Source of the DNA: Verminephrobacter eiseniae EF01-2
GTDB lineage: Bacteria; Pseudomonadota; Gammaproteobacteria; Burkholderiales; Burkholderiaceae_C
NCBI RefSeq assembly: GCF_000015565.1
Contig: NC_008786.1
Coordinates: forward strand, 62,001-126,000
Reading direction: 5' to 3'
Length of the DNA: 64,000 nt
The notes under the pieces are model-generated. The model saw only the letters and a program-made list of their open reading frames with translations, did no database searches and was not told where the DNA came from. The stretch's first letter is position 1. Every line of letters begins with the position of its first letter. A program made the translations under genes and the position numbers. Positions 34,793 to 44,896 of the stretch are shown here, piece after piece.

Positions 34793-36118
34793 TCAAACGG
34801 TGGGCGCAGCCATTGCGCCAAAGCGTTTTTCGATGTAGCGCTCGACGAGTTGATGAAATTCGCTGGCGATATTATCTCCGCGCAGGGTCATGGCCTTTTG
34901 CCCGTCGATGAAGACCGGCGCCGCCGGCGCCTCCCCGGTGCCTGGCAGGCTGATGCCGATATCCGCATGCCGGCTCTCGCCCGGACCATTGACGATGCAG
35001 CCCATCACGGCCACGCGCAGGTTTTCCACGCCCGGATAACGCAGCCGCCACACCGGCATCCGGTCACGCAAAAAGTCATCGATCTGCTTGGCCAGGTCCT
35101 GGAACAGGGTGCTCGTGGTGCGGCCGCAGCCGGGGCAGGCCGTGACGCTGGGCACAAAGGCGCGCAGGCCCAGCGCTTGCAGGATTTCAGTGGCGACCAG
35201 CACCTCCTGCGCGCGCGCCTGCCCGGGCTGAGGGGTCAAGGACACGCGGATGGTGTCGCCTATCCCCTCTTGCAGCAGCACCGCCAATGCGGCCGTCGAG
35301 GCCACGGTTCCCTTGGTCGCCATGCCGGCTTCGGTCAGCCCCAGATGCAGCGCGTAGTCGCAGCGGCGCGCCAATGCGCGGTACACGGCGATCAGGTCCT
35401 GAACCCCGCTGAGCTTGCACGACAGGATGATCTGGTCGCCATCGAGGCCCATCGCCTCGGCCCGGCGCGCAGACCCGATCGCCGAGCTGATCAGCGCCTC
35501 GTACATCACCTGGCGCAGTTGCCATGGCACGCTGCGGCGGCTGTTGGCATCCATCAGATCGGCCAGCAAATCCTGGTCCAGGCTGCCCCAATTGACACCG
35601 ATGCGCACCGCCTTGTTCCAGCGCAGCGCGGCATCGATCATCTGACCGAACTGCTTGTCGTGCTTGTCGCCCCGGCCCACGTTGCCCGGGTTGATGCGGT
35701 ATTTGGAAAGGGCCTGGGCACAGGCCGGAAAATCGGTCAGCAAACGGTGCCCGTTGTAATGGAAATCCCCGATCAAAGGCACGCTCTCGCCCATCTTGTC
35801 GAGCTGCTCGCGGATATGGGGCACGGCCGCTGCGGCTTCCGGGGTGTTGACCGTGATCCGGACCAATTCGGAGCCGGCCTGCGCCAGTTCCTTGACCTGG
35901 ATCGCGGTGGCGATGGCATCGACGGTGTCGGTATTGGTCATCGACTGCACGCGCACCGGGGCCGCGCCACCGACGGTGACGAGCCGCGCCCCCCAGGCCA
36001 GGGTGGCCTGGCGCGCGCGACGGGGCAACGGGGCCGCGATCGCCACCGGCGCGTCGTCGCGGCAGGGGGCATCGCAGGCGCCAGGAGTGGTGTCGAGGAG
36101 GTCGCGGGTGTTGGCCAT
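34793..36118 (-). CDS. ispG: 4-hydroxy-3-methylbut-2-enyl-diphosphate synthase (IspG/GcpE)
   Basis: A 441-residue iron-sulphur enzyme of the MEP isoprenoid pathway. The N-terminal TIM-barrel part has [11 protein letters not shown] and [11 protein letters not shown]; the C-terminal part has the cluster cysteines in [11 protein letters not shown] and [11 protein letters not shown]. It makes HMBPP from MEcPP and so supplies precursors for, among others, the hpn genes in this window. Its ATG shares one base with the rodZ stop (TAATG). Length is somewhat above E. coli IspG owing to an N-terminal extension and an insertion, as in other Burkholderiales. Confidence 0.96.
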   Translation of the reverse strand: MANTRDLLDTTPGACDAPCRDDAPVAIAAPLPRRARQATLAWGARLVTVGGAAPVRVQSMTNTDTVDAIATAIQVKELAQAGSELVRITVNTPEAAAAVPHIREQLDKMGESVPLIGDFHYNGHRLLTDFPACAQALSKYRINPGNVGRGDKHDKQFGQMIDAALRWNKAVRIGVNWGSLDQDLLADLMDANSRRSVPWQLRQVMYEALISSAIGSARRAEAMGLDGDQIILSCKLSGVQDLIAVYRALARRCDYALHLGLTEAGMATKGTVASTAALAVLLQEGIGDTIRVSLTPQPGQARAQEVLVATEILQALGLRAFVPSVTACPGCGRTTSTLFQDLAKQIDDFLRDRMPVWRLRYPGVENLRVAVMGCIVNGPGESRHADIGISLPGTGEAPAAPVFIDGQKAMTLRGDNIASEFHQLVERYIEKRFGAMAAPTV

Positions 36119-36990
36119 TATTTCACCTCGAAACGAGCGACGTTGTCGCGCGCGACAGCCCGCAGATCGAAAGGATTGCCACGCACCAACGCCTCCGTGC
36201 CATCGGCGCGGCCGACCACCACCGACAGCGGGGTGGGCGCAGCCACCGACACCGACTCGCCTGCGGACAGCGTGCGCTGCAAAGCCAGCGCTCCGGTGGC
36301 GTCCCGCACCTGAACCCAGGACTGGCTGCGGGCGCGCAATACCAGCAGTTGGGCCGACCCGGCCCCGGCCCCCGCCCCGGCCGCCACCTGGGCAGCGGTC
36401 GCCGACGCTGGGGCCATTGCCGCCGAAGAATGAACGGCCGCGCTCCCGGCCATGCCTGCGGCCGGCGGCTCGGGCACGGCCGCCATGTCCGAGGCCGCCG
36501 TCGGCGCCTGCGCAGCAGGGTCCGCAGCAGAGCCGGTGGTCGCCGGAGCGTCGGCAGGCGCCGGGGTGACGCCAGCGTCGGGCGGATGGCGCGGGTAGAA
36601 AAACAGCAGCAAGGCCCCCAGCAGCAAGGCCAGCACGACCAGGATCACCGAGCGCGAGGCCGAGCCCGGGAAGGCGGTTGCAGAGGCGGCGCTGCTCTTG
36701 ACCGGCGCATTGATCCCGGCGCCGTTGGCAGACAGGCGCGGCAGGTTTTGCGGGAGCAACGCAAGCACCGGCGCCGCATCCACCTTCAGTGTCCGGCAAA
36801 CACTGGCTGCCAGCGCGCGCACGAACACGGTATCGGTGAGCACGGAATGATCGTCGGCCTCCAGCGCTTCGAGCTTGCTGACCGGGACTTTCAAGATCCC
36901 CGCCAAGGCCGCAATGTGCATGCCGGATGCCTCGCGGGCCTGGCGCAGCAAGCCACCGGCCGTGGCCTGGCCGTCGGCCGCCTCAGTCAT
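36118..36990 (-). CDS. rodZ: RodZ-like helix-turn-helix membrane protein
   Basis: A 290-residue protein with the RodZ plan: N-terminal HTH_25 domain ([20 protein letters not shown], residues about 13-32), one membrane helix near 118-138 ([18 protein letters not shown]), a long Ala/Pro-rich periplasmic linker, and a C-terminal DUF4115 domain ([20 protein letters not shown]). RodZ links MreB to the cell-wall elongation machinery. The start overlaps the pilF stop by eight bases and the stop touches the ispG start, so the genes are coupled. The linker is the least conserved part and is low-complexity. Confidence 0.87.
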   Translation of the reverse strand: MTEAADGQATAGGLLRQAREASGMHIAALAGILKVPVSKLEALEADDHSVLTDTVFVRALAASVCRTLKVDAAPVLALLPQNLPRLSANGAGINAPVKSSAASATAFPGSASRSVILVVLALLLGALLLFFYPRHPPDAGVTPAPADAPATTGSAADPAAQAPTAASDMAAVPEPPAAGMAGSAAVHSSAAMAPASATAAQVAAGAGAGAGSAQLLVLRARSQSWVQVRDATGALALQRTLSAGESVSVAAPTPLSVVVGRADGTEALVRGNPFDLRAVARDNVARFEVK

Positions 36991-37840
36991 TGAAAGCCCC
37001 GCGCTCGTAAGCCCCGAGCTCACTCGAATCGGGAAACCGCTTGCGCAATTGATCGGCCAGTTGCCGCATGGCCACGGAGTCCCCCAGCGCGTGCTCCACC
37101 TTGATGCCCAGCCACAGCGACTCGGCGTTGGCAAACTCGCTGTTGTTCAGGCGGCGTATGTAAAACTGCGCCCGGGTCAGTTCATTGCGCCGCAGCAAAA
37201 GGGCCGCGAGGTGGTAACCCACCACCGGGTTGGCGGCATCGAATTCATAGGATTTCAGAAAAGACTGCTCGGCCTCGGCCAATTGCCCGGCGCCGGACTG
37301 GCACAGCCCGCGCGTCATCAGCGTCTTGCCGCGCGCGGTGTAGGCCGGGTTGGCAATCGCGCGGGCAAAGTACTGGTCGGCTTGCAGGTACTTGTGCTGC
37401 TGGCACAGCAGCCAGCCGTAGTTGTGCAGCAAGCTGGGGTCCTGCCCGCGCAACGCCAGCGCACGGCGGAAACTGTCATCGGCCTGCGGGAAATCACTCA
37501 GCCCCATGTAAATCAGGCCGCGCAGGTTGTAGGCATCGGCATACTCCGGGTCTGCCGCCAGGGCCTGCTTGACTTCGTCGAGCGCAACGGCGGCCTGCCC
37601 GGTCTCGAAATAATTGGCCGCCAGTTCCAGCCGGAGACGGGCGCGGCGCCTGTTTTCCGGCTCGTCCGAGGGGGTGATCAAGCCGGCATCGGCATTGCTG
37701 ACGACCCCCTGGCTGCTGCGGCTTGCGCAGCCGGCAAGTGCCGCCACACAGACCATTGCCAGCGCTGCGAGCACTGCGCCACATGCCGTGAATGTCCGAT
37801 GACCCCGATGCGGCCAATGACCTGTCAATCCTGCCACCAT
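36983..37840 (-). CDS. pilF: Type IV pilus biogenesis lipoprotein PilF/PilW (TPR)
   Basis: A 285-residue TPR lipoprotein. A perfect AAGGAGG lies six bases before the ATG. The signal peptide ends in the lipobox LAALAGCAS (Cys near residue 38). Several TPR units follow, for example ARLRLELAANYFETGQAAVA and YADAYNLRGLIYMGLSDF. PilF/PilW helps the PilQ secretin reach and oligomerise in the outer membrane. It lies between rlmN and rodZ, the conserved position. No other pilus genes are in the window. Confidence 0.9.
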   Translation of the reverse strand: MVAGLTGHWPHRGHRTFTACGAVLAALAMVCVAALAGCASRSSQGVVSNADAGLITPSDEPENRRRARLRLELAANYFETGQAAVALDEVKQALAADPEYADAYNLRGLIYMGLSDFPQADDSFRRALALRGQDPSLLHNYGWLLCQQHKYLQADQYFARAIANPAYTARGKTLMTRGLCQSGAGQLAEAEQSFLKSYEFDAANPVVGYHLAALLLRRNELTRAQFYIRRLNNSEFANAESLWLGIKVEHALGDSVAMRQLADQLRKRFPDSSELGAYERGAFND

Positions 37841-37995
37841 ATAGTGCCTCCTTGATCGCTCCGCAATTCATGCCATCCATCGGACTCACCACGAAAGGCT
37901 GGATGGCGCCGTTCTCGCACTTCACAGCGGCCAAGGGTGCGCGCCCCAAAGGAAACCGGTATGCGCTCATGTGTAAGACGCATAGGGTCATGCCG

Positions 37996-39171
37996 CTAAA
38001 TCGATTCTCCGCATCCAATCACCCCTGCTGCTGACGGCTCAGCCCGGCGGCTGGAGTTGAGCTGGAGTTGAAGTTGCATTGTGCGCTGCTTTGCCATGCG
38101 CTCGGCGACCCGGGTGCGGTCCCTGACATCCCCGGCCAACTGGCCGCAGGCAGCGGCGATGTCATCCCCCCGGGTCTTGCGCACGGTGGTGACGATGCCC
38201 GCAGCGCCCAGGACCTGGGCAAAAGCCAGGATCTGATCGTGCGCCGACCGCAACAGCCCCGAGGCGGGGAATGGATTGAAAGGGATGAGGTTGAACTTGC
38301 AGCGGATTGCCGCGCGCCCGACCAGTTCGACCAGTTGCCGGGCGTGCCCGATCTGGTCGTTGACGCCATCGAGCATGCAGTACTCGAACGTGATGAAGTC
38401 CCGGGGCGCATGCGCCAGGTAGCGCTTGCAGGCTTGCAGCAGTTCGTCGATCGGGTACTTGCGGTTGAGCGGCACCAGTTGGTCGCGCAGCGCATCGTTC
38501 GGGGCATGCAGGGAAACCGCCAAGGCCACGGGGCAGTCCCGGGCCAGGCGGTCGATCATCGGCACCACGCCCGAGGTCGAGACCGTCACACGCCGGCGCG
38601 ACAGGCCATAGCCATGGTCATCGAGCATCACGCGCAGCGCGGGCAGCAGCGCTGCAAGGTTTTGCAGCGGCTCGCCCATGCCCATCATGACCAGGTTGGA
38701 GATCACCCGGTCTTCGGTCTTCAGGCGCCGGCGCAGCGCATGCTCGGCAAACCACAGTTGCGCAATGATCTCGCCGCTGCTCAGATTCCTGCTGAAGCCC
38801 TGGTGCCCGGTGGAGCAAAAACGGCAGCCCACCGCGCACCCGGCCTGCGAAGACACGCACAGCGTGCCGCGCTCATCTTCGGGGATGAACACGGCCTCGA
38901 CGGCGTTGCCGGCGCCCACGTCGAACAACCACTTGACGCTCCCGTCCGCCGATGCCTGCCCGGAAATGACCGGCGGGGCCTGCACCCGCGCACAGCCCTT
39001 GAGCTTGTCGCGCAAGGCCCGGGCCAAGTCGCTCATGGCGTCGAAGTCGCTGGCGCCGCGCTGGTGAATCCAGCGAAACAACTGGGTCGCGCGAAACCGC
39101 TTCTCGCCGAGGCGCGCGCAAAAATCGGCCAGTCCGTCGCGGTCGAACTCCAGCAGGTTGGTCGTGCTCAT
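37996..39171 (-). CDS. rlmN: 23S rRNA/tRNA (adenine C2) methyltransferase RlmN
   Basis: A 391-residue radical-SAM enzyme. The CxxxCxxC cluster motif is [16 protein letters not shown], with MGMGEPLQN and the SLHAPND strand following; two further cysteines (YCML region and the C-terminal part) fit the dual-Cys mechanism. It methylates A2503 of 23S rRNA and some tRNAs. The C-terminus has an unusual low-complexity tail ([20 protein letters not shown]). It starts 13 bases after the ndk stop and precedes pilF by 155 bases with nothing else recognisable there. Confidence 0.95.
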
Positions 39172-39184
39172 TGCGGGGGCTGGT

Positions 39185-39610
39185 TCACCGCGGGTAGATG
39201 TTCAGGCCGGGGAAGAAGAACGCCACTTCGGCCTGCGCCGTTTCAGCGGCGTCCGAGCCATGCACTGCGTTGGCGTCGATGCTGTCCGCGAAGTCGGCGC
39301 GGATGGTGCCGGTTTGCGCCTTCTTGGGGTCGGTGGCGCCCATCAGTTCACGGTTCTTGAGCACCGCGTTTTCGCCTTCCAGCACCTGGACCATCACCGG
39401 GCCGGAGATCATGAATTCCACCAAGTCCTTGAAGAAAGGACGCTCCTTGTGCACTGCGTAGAACCGCTCGGCTTCCGGACGCGCCAGATGCACCATGCGC
39501 GCCGCCACGATTTTCAGGCCGGCAGCCTCGAAACGGGCGTAGATCTGGCCGATGACGTTCTTTGCCACTGCGTCGGGTTTGATGATGGAGAGTGTGCGTT
39601 CGATCGCCAT
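39185..39610 (-). CDS. ndk: Nucleoside-diphosphate kinase
   Basis: A 141-residue enzyme that balances nucleoside triphosphates. It starts [20 protein letters not shown], and the active-site His is in the [15 protein letters not shown] motif near residue 117. Length and sequence are entirely typical. The ATG at 39610 follows AGGAAACC. It is the upstream gene of the ndk-rlmN-pilF series. Confidence 0.97.
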
Positions 39611-39729
39611 GTTGGTTTCCTGACATTGTGTGTTGCAGTGATGCATTTCGTCCGCCGGATGTCCGCCGAACAAAGGGCGCGATTCTAACCGTGCCAGCCC
39701 CTGGTTTGAACTCTGCTGCCGCCTTCGGC

Positions 39730-41292
39730 TCAGCGCCCGCCGCCTCCGCGCCGAGGCCCCGCGCCTGCCGGGCGGCGTTTGCTCTGGCGCAGCCTGGACA
39801 GGCTGTCGCCACCGATATAACCCACGCTGGTCTGCATCGGGTCGGGTTGGGCCGCTGCGCGCGGGCCGGCATGGTTGCCACCGGCCCCCACGCCCTGCCC
39901 GCCGCCATCGCGGCGCGGGTTCTGCGCGCGCGCGCCGGCGGCAGGCCCCTGCGGCGACCGGCCGCGTCGCGGCCCGTTGCCCATCGGGGGGCCGCTGCGC
40001 TCGCGCTGCTTGCCCGCGCGCGCATCCGTCGGCGTGCGCGTGGACAGTGCTGGCGCGCGCGCGCCAGCGGCCTGCGCCAGTGCCCGGATGTCGCGCTCGT
40101 CGAGCTCCAGCCAGGTCCCGCGCTTGAGGCCGCGCGGCAATACCATCGCGCCGTAACGGATGCGGATCAGGCGGCTGACGGCATGGCCGACCGCTTCCAA
40201 CATGCGGCGCACTTCACGGTTGCGCCCTTCGGCAATGGTGACCCGGTACCAGCAGTTGGCGCCTTCCCCGCCGCCATCTTCGATGGTGCCGAAAGATGCG
40301 ATGCCGTCATCGAGCCGCACGCCGTCCAGCAGTTTTTGCTTTTCTTCGTTGCTCAGCGCGCCCAGGACCCGCACCGCGTACTCGCGCTCCAGTCCGAAGC
40401 GCGGGTGCATCAACTGGTTGGCCAGTTCGCCGGAACTGGTCAGCAGCAGCAAGCCTTCGGTGTTCAGGTCCAGCCGCCCCACCGATTGCCACTTGCCCTG
40501 CACCAGGCGCGGCAGCCTGCGAAAGACGGTCGGCCGGTTGTGCGGGTCGTCGTGCGACACGACCTCGCCGACCGGCTTGTGGTAGGCGATCACACGCGCC
40601 GGTGGCGGATCGATGCGGTAGCGAATCGGCTTGCCGTTGACCTTGACCTGGTCGCCGAACTGTATCCGCTGCCCGATATGCGCCGGCTCGTTGTTCACCG
40701 AGATGCGCCCCTCCAGAATCAGCTGCTCCATCTCCAGCCGCGAGCCTAGCCCGGCCTGGGCCAGCACCTTGTGCAGTTTGGGCGTTTCCACCTGCGGCAG
40801 CAGCACCCGCTTGGGGGGCGGCAGGTCGCTCGCGGCATCGTCGGCATCGAACCGGCCCGATACCACATCGGCCAGCCGATAGCCCTCGACCGCAATCGCC
40901 GCCGGCCTGCGCGGGCCTGGGGGACGCGGCCTGCCCCTGGAGGCACCGGGTTCGGCCGGATGGTGACGCTCGCGTTGCGCGCCAGCCTCTGCGCTGGCGG
41001 CCGTTGGCTCGGCCGGCCCGTCGACCGCGGCCAGCGGCGGCCCGGCTTGTTGCCGGGTGGCGGCTGTGTCCGCTGGCGGGTCGTGCGCCGTGTGCGTTTC
41101 CCGGCCTTGCGCTGCACATGCCGTTTCCTGGCCGGGCGCCGTGCGTGTCGTTTCCTGGCCTTGCGCTGCGCTCGTCGTTGTTTCCTGGCCGCGCGCTGTG
41201 CTCGTCGTTGTTTCCTGGCCGCGCGCTGCGTGCGCGGGGGCACTGCCAGGCTGCGCAGCGGCTGCCGGAGTGTCTGGGGTCGTGTCGTTCAT
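39730..41292 (-). CDS. rluB: 23S rRNA pseudouridine synthase B with repeat-rich N-terminus
   Basis: A 520-residue RsuA/RluB-family enzyme that makes pseudouridine 2605 in 23S rRNA. An S4 domain ([20 protein letters not shown]) is followed by the catalytic domain with [11 protein letters not shown] and the catalytic Asp in [15 protein letters not shown]. It is about twice the E. coli length: a 150-residue N-terminal tail holds tandem GQETT-type repeats, and a Gly/Arg-rich C-terminal tail ends in RRGGGGR, probably RNA-binding. The ATG shares bases with the scpB stop (TGATG), so they are coupled. Confidence 0.92.
   Translation of the reverse strand: MNDTTPDTPAAAAQPGSAPAHAARGQETTTSTARGQETTTSAAQGQETTRTAPGQETACAAQGRETHTAHDPPADTAATRQQAGPPLAAVDGPAEPTAASAEAGAQRERHHPAEPGASRGRPRPPGPRRPAAIAVEGYRLADVVSGRFDADDAASDLPPPKRVLLPQVETPKLHKVLAQAGLGSRLEMEQLILEGRISVNNEPAHIGQRIQFGDQVKVNGKPIRYRIDPPPARVIAYHKPVGEVVSHDDPHNRPTVFRRLPRLVQGKWQSVGRLDLNTEGLLLLTSSGELANQLMHPRFGLEREYAVRVLGALSNEEKQKLLDGVRLDDGIASFGTIEDGGGEGANCWYRVTIAEGRNREVRRMLEAVGHAVSRLIRIRYGAMVLPRGLKRGTWLELDERDIRALAQAAGARAPALSTRTPTDARAGKQRERSGPPMGNGPRRGRSPQGPAAGARAQNPRRDGGGQGVGAGGNHAGPRAAAQPDPMQTSVGYIGGDSLSRLRQSKRRPAGAGPRRGGGGR
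41094..41230. repeat. Degenerate tandem repeat (TTTCCTGGCC core) in rluB 5' end
   Basis: About five units of 20-30 bases share the core TTTCCTGGCC followed by a GCGC-rich stretch; the last two 30-base units are nearly identical. They encode the RGQETT repeats of the RluB N-terminal tail on the minus strand. Unit lengths are multiples of three, so variation keeps the frame. Confidence 0.82.
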
Positions 41293-41942
41293 CAAGTGCT
41301 TTCCTGGATGCCTGCCGGGGCATCCACATGCTCGTTCCGAAAAAGATCCTCGGCAGGCGCCGGCTCCGCCTCTGGTGCGATCAGGCCCCGGGCTGCGGCG
41401 GCCATCGCGGCGAGCACATCCGTGTCGCCCGAGGGGTCGTCGAGCACCGGCAACTGGTCGAGCGACTGTAGTCCCAGGTCGTCCAGAAACTGGCGCGTGG
41501 TGGCAAACAGCGCCGGGCGCCCTACGCTGTCCCGGTGCCCTATCACTTCCACCCAGCCCCGGTCCTCCAATTGCTTGATGGTCAGGCTGTTGACCGCCAC
41601 CCCGCGTATGTCTTCGATGTCACCGCGCGTGACCGGCTGGCGGTAGGCCATGATGGCCAGCGTCTCCAGCGTCGCCCGCGTATAGCGCGGCGGCTTTTCG
41701 GGGTGCAGCCGGTCCAGGTACTCGCGCATTTGCGGGCGGCTCTGAAAACGCCACCCGCTCGCTACCTGGACCAACTCCACCCCGCGCTGCGCCCAGTCCA
41801 GTTGCAACTCCTGCAGCAGCACTTTGAGCGTGTCGGCCCCCAGCGCGTCGTTGAACAGCACCCGCAGCTCGCGCAAAGGCACGGGCTGCGGCGCGCAGAT
41901 CAGCGCCGTTTCGAGGATCCGTTTGGCATCCACCGTGTTCAT
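41292..41942 (-). CDS. scpB: Segregation and condensation protein ScpB
   Basis: A 216-residue kleisin-associated protein with two winged-helix domains. Visible family stretches are [39 protein letters not shown], and the strongly conserved [20 protein letters not shown] plus [20 protein letters not shown]. ScpB, with ScpA and SMC, compacts and segregates the chromosome. No scpA gene is adjacent. A 254-base gap upstream (41943-42196) separates it from rluD; I see no gene or clear RNA there. Confidence 0.93.
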   Translation of the reverse strand: MNTVDAKRILETALICAPQPVPLRELRVLFNDALGADTLKVLLQELQLDWAQRGVELVQVASGWRFQSRPQMREYLDRLHPEKPPRYTRATLETLAIMAYRQPVTRGDIEDIRGVAVNSLTIKQLEDRGWVEVIGHRDSVGRPALFATTRQFLDDLGLQSLDQLPVLDDPSGDTDVLAAMAAAARGLIAPEAEPAPAEDLFRNEHVDAPAGIQEST

Positions 41943-42196
41943 GGTTTGGCGATTCCTGGAAAGTGGCCACGCATTGCAGCCGGCGGCACATCAGACAAAA
42001 CAACAGCAGGGGCCCATCGAATCAATGGGGCGAAGTGGCAAGCCAGGCAAACGGCGCGGCGCGCCATGCCGGGGTGCAGACAGCACGCAAACAGCGCGTC
42101 GGGGCTTGGCGCGATGGGCGTTGCGTCTTCGGGTCGGGGGCCTGTATCGGCCATGCCGGGCTCGATCCCAGATCGGGCACGGGGCCTTGGCAGCCG

Positions 42197-43231
42197 TCAG
42201 CGGGCATTGTAGCCCAGCCCCCACGACGACAGGGCTTGCTGCATGTCTTGCGGAACCTCGGCATGAAACTGTAGCGCCTGGCCCGTCGCCGGGTGCACGA
42301 ATGCCAGCCGCTCGGCGTGCAGCGCCTGGCGTTGCAGCGCTCCCAGCGGCGCGCCGCCGTACAGGCCATCGCCGACCAGCGGGTGTTGCAACGAGGCCAT
42401 ATGCACCCGAATCTGGTGGGTTCGCCCGGTGTGCAGGCGGCACTGCAGCCAGCAGCCCTGCGGCGTTGCGTCCAGGCACAGGACATCGGTGCGCGCGCAC
42501 TTGCCCGCATGGCGCGCCAAGTCCACCACCGCCATCCGCAGGCGGTTGCGCGGATCGCGCCCGATCGGGGCCTGCACGGAGCGGCTGCGAGGCCCGCTCC
42601 AGGCGCCATGCGCCAGCGCAAGGTATTGGCGCTGGACCTGGCGCCGGGCAATCTGCGCCACCAATGCGTCCATCGTGGCACGGTCCCGGGCAACGACCAT
42701 CAGGCCGCTGGTGTCCTTGTCCAGCCGATGGACGATGCCGGCCCGTGGCAGCAGCAGCGCGTTGGCGTCGCGCGCCAGCAGGCCGTTGAGCAAGGTGGCG
42801 CTCCAGTGGCCGGGCGCCGGATGGACCACCAGGCCCGCCGGTTTGTTCAGCACCAGCAGGTGGGCATCCTCGTAGACCACATCGATGTCCATCGGCTGCG
42901 GCCTGAAGGCCTGGCTTTGCACCGTGGGCCGCATTTCCAGCACCACCCGGTCGCCGGCGTTGACGCGGCTGGCGGCTTTGCGCACCGGCCGGCCGTTGAG
43001 GCTGACCCCTCCTTGCGCCAGCAACTGCTGCAAATAGCTGCGGGAAAACTCCGGCACCAGTTCCACCAGCGCCCGATCGATCCGGGCGGCATGCTGGCGC
43101 GCCCCGATCTGCATCTGGCGCAGTTCGCCGTCGGCCTCATCGGCAGGCTCCAGCAGATCATCACCCGCGCCGGCCGGTTCCCCGAGTTCCCCGCAGACAG
43201 GGGCCTTGCCGTCGGGCGGACTGTGCGGCAT
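42197..43231 (-). CDS. rluD: 23S rRNA pseudouridine synthase D
   Basis: A 344-residue RluA-family enzyme. An N-terminal S4 domain (RIDRALVELVPEFSRSYLQQ) is followed by the catalytic domain: LLVLNKPAGLVVHPAPGH, the catalytic Asp in GIVHRLDKDTSGLMVVARD, and LHTGRTHQIRVHMA. It makes pseudouridines 1911, 1915 and 1917 of 23S rRNA. Its start is only five bases after the stop of the NlpD-like gene; in many relatives rpoS occupies that junction. The N-terminal 40 residues are an acidic extension. Confidence 0.94.
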   Translation of the reverse strand: MPHSPPDGKAPVCGELGEPAGAGDDLLEPADEADGELRQMQIGARQHAARIDRALVELVPEFSRSYLQQLLAQGGVSLNGRPVRKAASRVNAGDRVVLEMRPTVQSQAFRPQPMDIDVVYEDAHLLVLNKPAGLVVHPAPGHWSATLLNGLLARDANALLLPRAGIVHRLDKDTSGLMVVARDRATMDALVAQIARRQVQRQYLALAHGAWSGPRSRSVQAPIGRDPRNRLRMAVVDLARHAGKCARTDVLCLDATPQGCWLQCRLHTGRTHQIRVHMASLQHPLVGDGLYGGAPLGALQRQALHAERLAFVHPATGQALQFHAEVPQDMQQALSSWGLGYNAR

Positions 43232-43236
43232 CGTGC

Positions 43237-44118
43237 TCAGCGGGCAGGCAGGTAGCGCGACGGGTCGACCGGCCGGCCGTTGCGGCGGATCTCGAAGTGC
43301 AGCTTGACGCGGTCTGCATCGGTATCGCCCATTTCGGCGATTTTTTGCCCCTTGCGCACGGTCTGCTCCTCCTGCACCTGCAAGCTGCGGTTGTGCGCGT
43401 ATGCCGTCAGGAAGGTGTTGTTGTGCTTGAGGATGATCAGATTGCCATAGCCGCGGATGGCCGATCCGGCATACACCACGCGCCCATCTGCGGCCGCCAG
43501 CACCGGATCGCCCGCCTTGCCGGCGATGTCATAGCCCTTGTTGCGCACCTCGTGAAAGCCGGCGATCAATGCGCCCTGCGCCGGCCAGATCAGGCTCAGA
43601 TCGTCTTCGGCTGCGGGGGTCGGCGTGGCGGGGGCCGCTGCCACGATCGTCGCGCCGGGGGCCGGGGCCGCAGCGGGCGTCGCGGCGGGGGCCGTGGCGG
43701 AGGCAGCGCCTGCGGGGGCCATGGCGGGCGTCGTGGGCACCACCGTCGAGGAAGTCACCGGTCGCGTGACCACGCCGCTGTCGGGCGCCGGCGCCACCGG
43801 CAGGGGCGGCACGACGCGCAGCACCTGGCCGACTTCGATCAGGTTGGGGTTGTCCAGGTCGTTCCAGCGGGCGATGTCCTTCCAGCCCTGGCCCGTCTCC
43901 AGACCGATGCGAATCAGGATGTCGCCCGGCTTGACCGTGTAGTAGCCCGGCTTGCCCGCGTTCTCGGCCCCCGGGGGCGGCGGCTTGGCCGGTTGCTGCA
44001 GCGCCAGGGAGCTTCCCCGGTCCTCCACCGGCGCCTTGTGCAGTCGGGTGCCGCAGCCGCAGAGCAAAGCCGCCACTGCCAAGCCGCACACCAGCACCAG
44101 ACCACGCGATACGAACAT
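43237..44118 (-). CDS. nlpD: NlpD-like LysM/M23 peptidoglycan-binding lipoprotein
   Basis: A 293-residue envelope protein. The ATG at 44118 is chosen because GAGGGG lies six bases upstream. The signal peptide has the lipobox VAALLCGCG. A LysM domain (GYYTVKPGDILIRIGLETGQ) comes next, then an Ala/Pro-rich linker and a C-terminal LytM/M23 domain (VYAGSAIRGYGNLIILKHNN, LHFEIRRNGRPVDPSRYL). The H of the canonical HxxxD site is not obvious, as in E. coli NlpD, which activates amidases instead of cutting. It follows surE and pcm, the standard neighbours. Confidence 0.9.
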   Translation of the reverse strand: MFVSRGLVLVCGLAVAALLCGCGTRLHKAPVEDRGSSLALQQPAKPPPPGAENAGKPGYYTVKPGDILIRIGLETGQGWKDIARWNDLDNPNLIEVGQVLRVVPPLPVAPAPDSGVVTRPVTSSTVVPTTPAMAPAGAASATAPAATPAAAPAPGATIVAAAPATPTPAAEDDLSLIWPAQGALIAGFHEVRNKGYDIAGKAGDPVLAAADGRVVYAGSAIRGYGNLIILKHNNTFLTAYAHNRSLQVQEEQTVRKGQKIAEMGDTDADRVKLHFEIRRNGRPVDPSRYLPAR

Positions 44119-44128
44119 AAGCATCCCC

Positions 44129-44896
44129 TCAGGCAATCCCTGATTTTAGAGGGACGAAATGCACCGGCTCGAGAACGCTTTGCTCGAGCCCGTGCAGGGT
44201 TTTGTCGATCACCAGCAGCATCTGCGGCCCCCCCGACAGCGCCATCGGCGCCACCAGCCGCCCGCCGACGGCCAATTGGTCGCACCAGGCCTGGGGCACG
44301 GCGTCGCCGCCTGCGGCCGCAATGATGGCCGCATACGGCGCCCCCTTGGCATAGCCGGGCATGCCGTCGCCAAACAGCAAATGGACGTTGGCCAGCCGCA
44401 ATGGGCGCAGCCTGTCGCGGGCCTTGTCGTACAGCCCGCGCAAGCGTTCCAGCGTATAGACCTCGCGCGCCAGAAAACTCAGCACCGCCGCCTGGTAGCC
44501 GCAGCCGGTGCCGATTTCCAGCACCCGCCCCAGGCCGCCGGCACGGGCAACCTCGGCGCCCAGCAGCAGTTCGCACATGCGCGCAACCACCTGGGGCTTG
44601 GAAATGGTTTGTCCCAGGCCGATCGGCAAGCTGATGTCTTCGTAGGCCTGGTTGCCCAGCGCGCTGTCGACGAACCGATGGCGCTCTACCGCCCCCATCG
44701 CCTGCAACACCGGGGCCGACGCCATGCCGCCGGCCGCCAGCCTTTGCACCATGCGCGCCCTCATCAGCCCGGTCAGCGCCGAAGGGGCCGACCCGGCGGC
44801 CCCCGCCGGCGCGGCTGCTGCGGGCCGGGGCGCCGGCGGGTCCGAACCCGGCAGCCGGGCGGGGAATCGGGCGGGGGGGCCGGGCCGGCGCTGCAT
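44129..44896 (-). CDS. pcm: Protein-L-isoaspartate O-methyltransferase
   Basis: A 255-residue SAM-dependent methyltransferase that repairs isoaspartyl damage. Motif I is VLEIGTGCGYQAAVLSFLA, preceded by LGQTISKPQVVARM, and post-motif stretches include NVHLLFGDGMPGYAKGAPYA. A 45-residue Pro/Ala-rich N-terminal extension precedes the fold, as in other Burkholderiales. The ATG overlaps the surE stop (TGATG), and the NlpD-like gene follows ten bases later, a conserved order. Confidence 0.94.
   Translation of the reverse strand: MQRRPGPPARFPARLPGSDPPAPRPAAAAPAGAAGSAPSALTGLMRARMVQRLAAGGMASAPVLQAMGAVERHRFVDSALGNQAYEDISLPIGLGQTISKPQVVARMCELLLGAEVARAGGLGRVLEIGTGCGYQAAVLSFLAREVYTLERLRGLYDKARDRLRPLRLANVHLLFGDGMPGYAKGAPYAAIIAAAGGDAVPQAWCDQLAVGGRLVAPMALSGGPQMLLVIDKTLHGLEQSVLEPVHFVPLKSGIA

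Noticed and set aside
41943..42196. Small protein or RNA gene in the rluD-scpB gap
   Set aside because: Open frames there look like GC-rich chance frames and no hairpin or conserved RNA pattern is evident.
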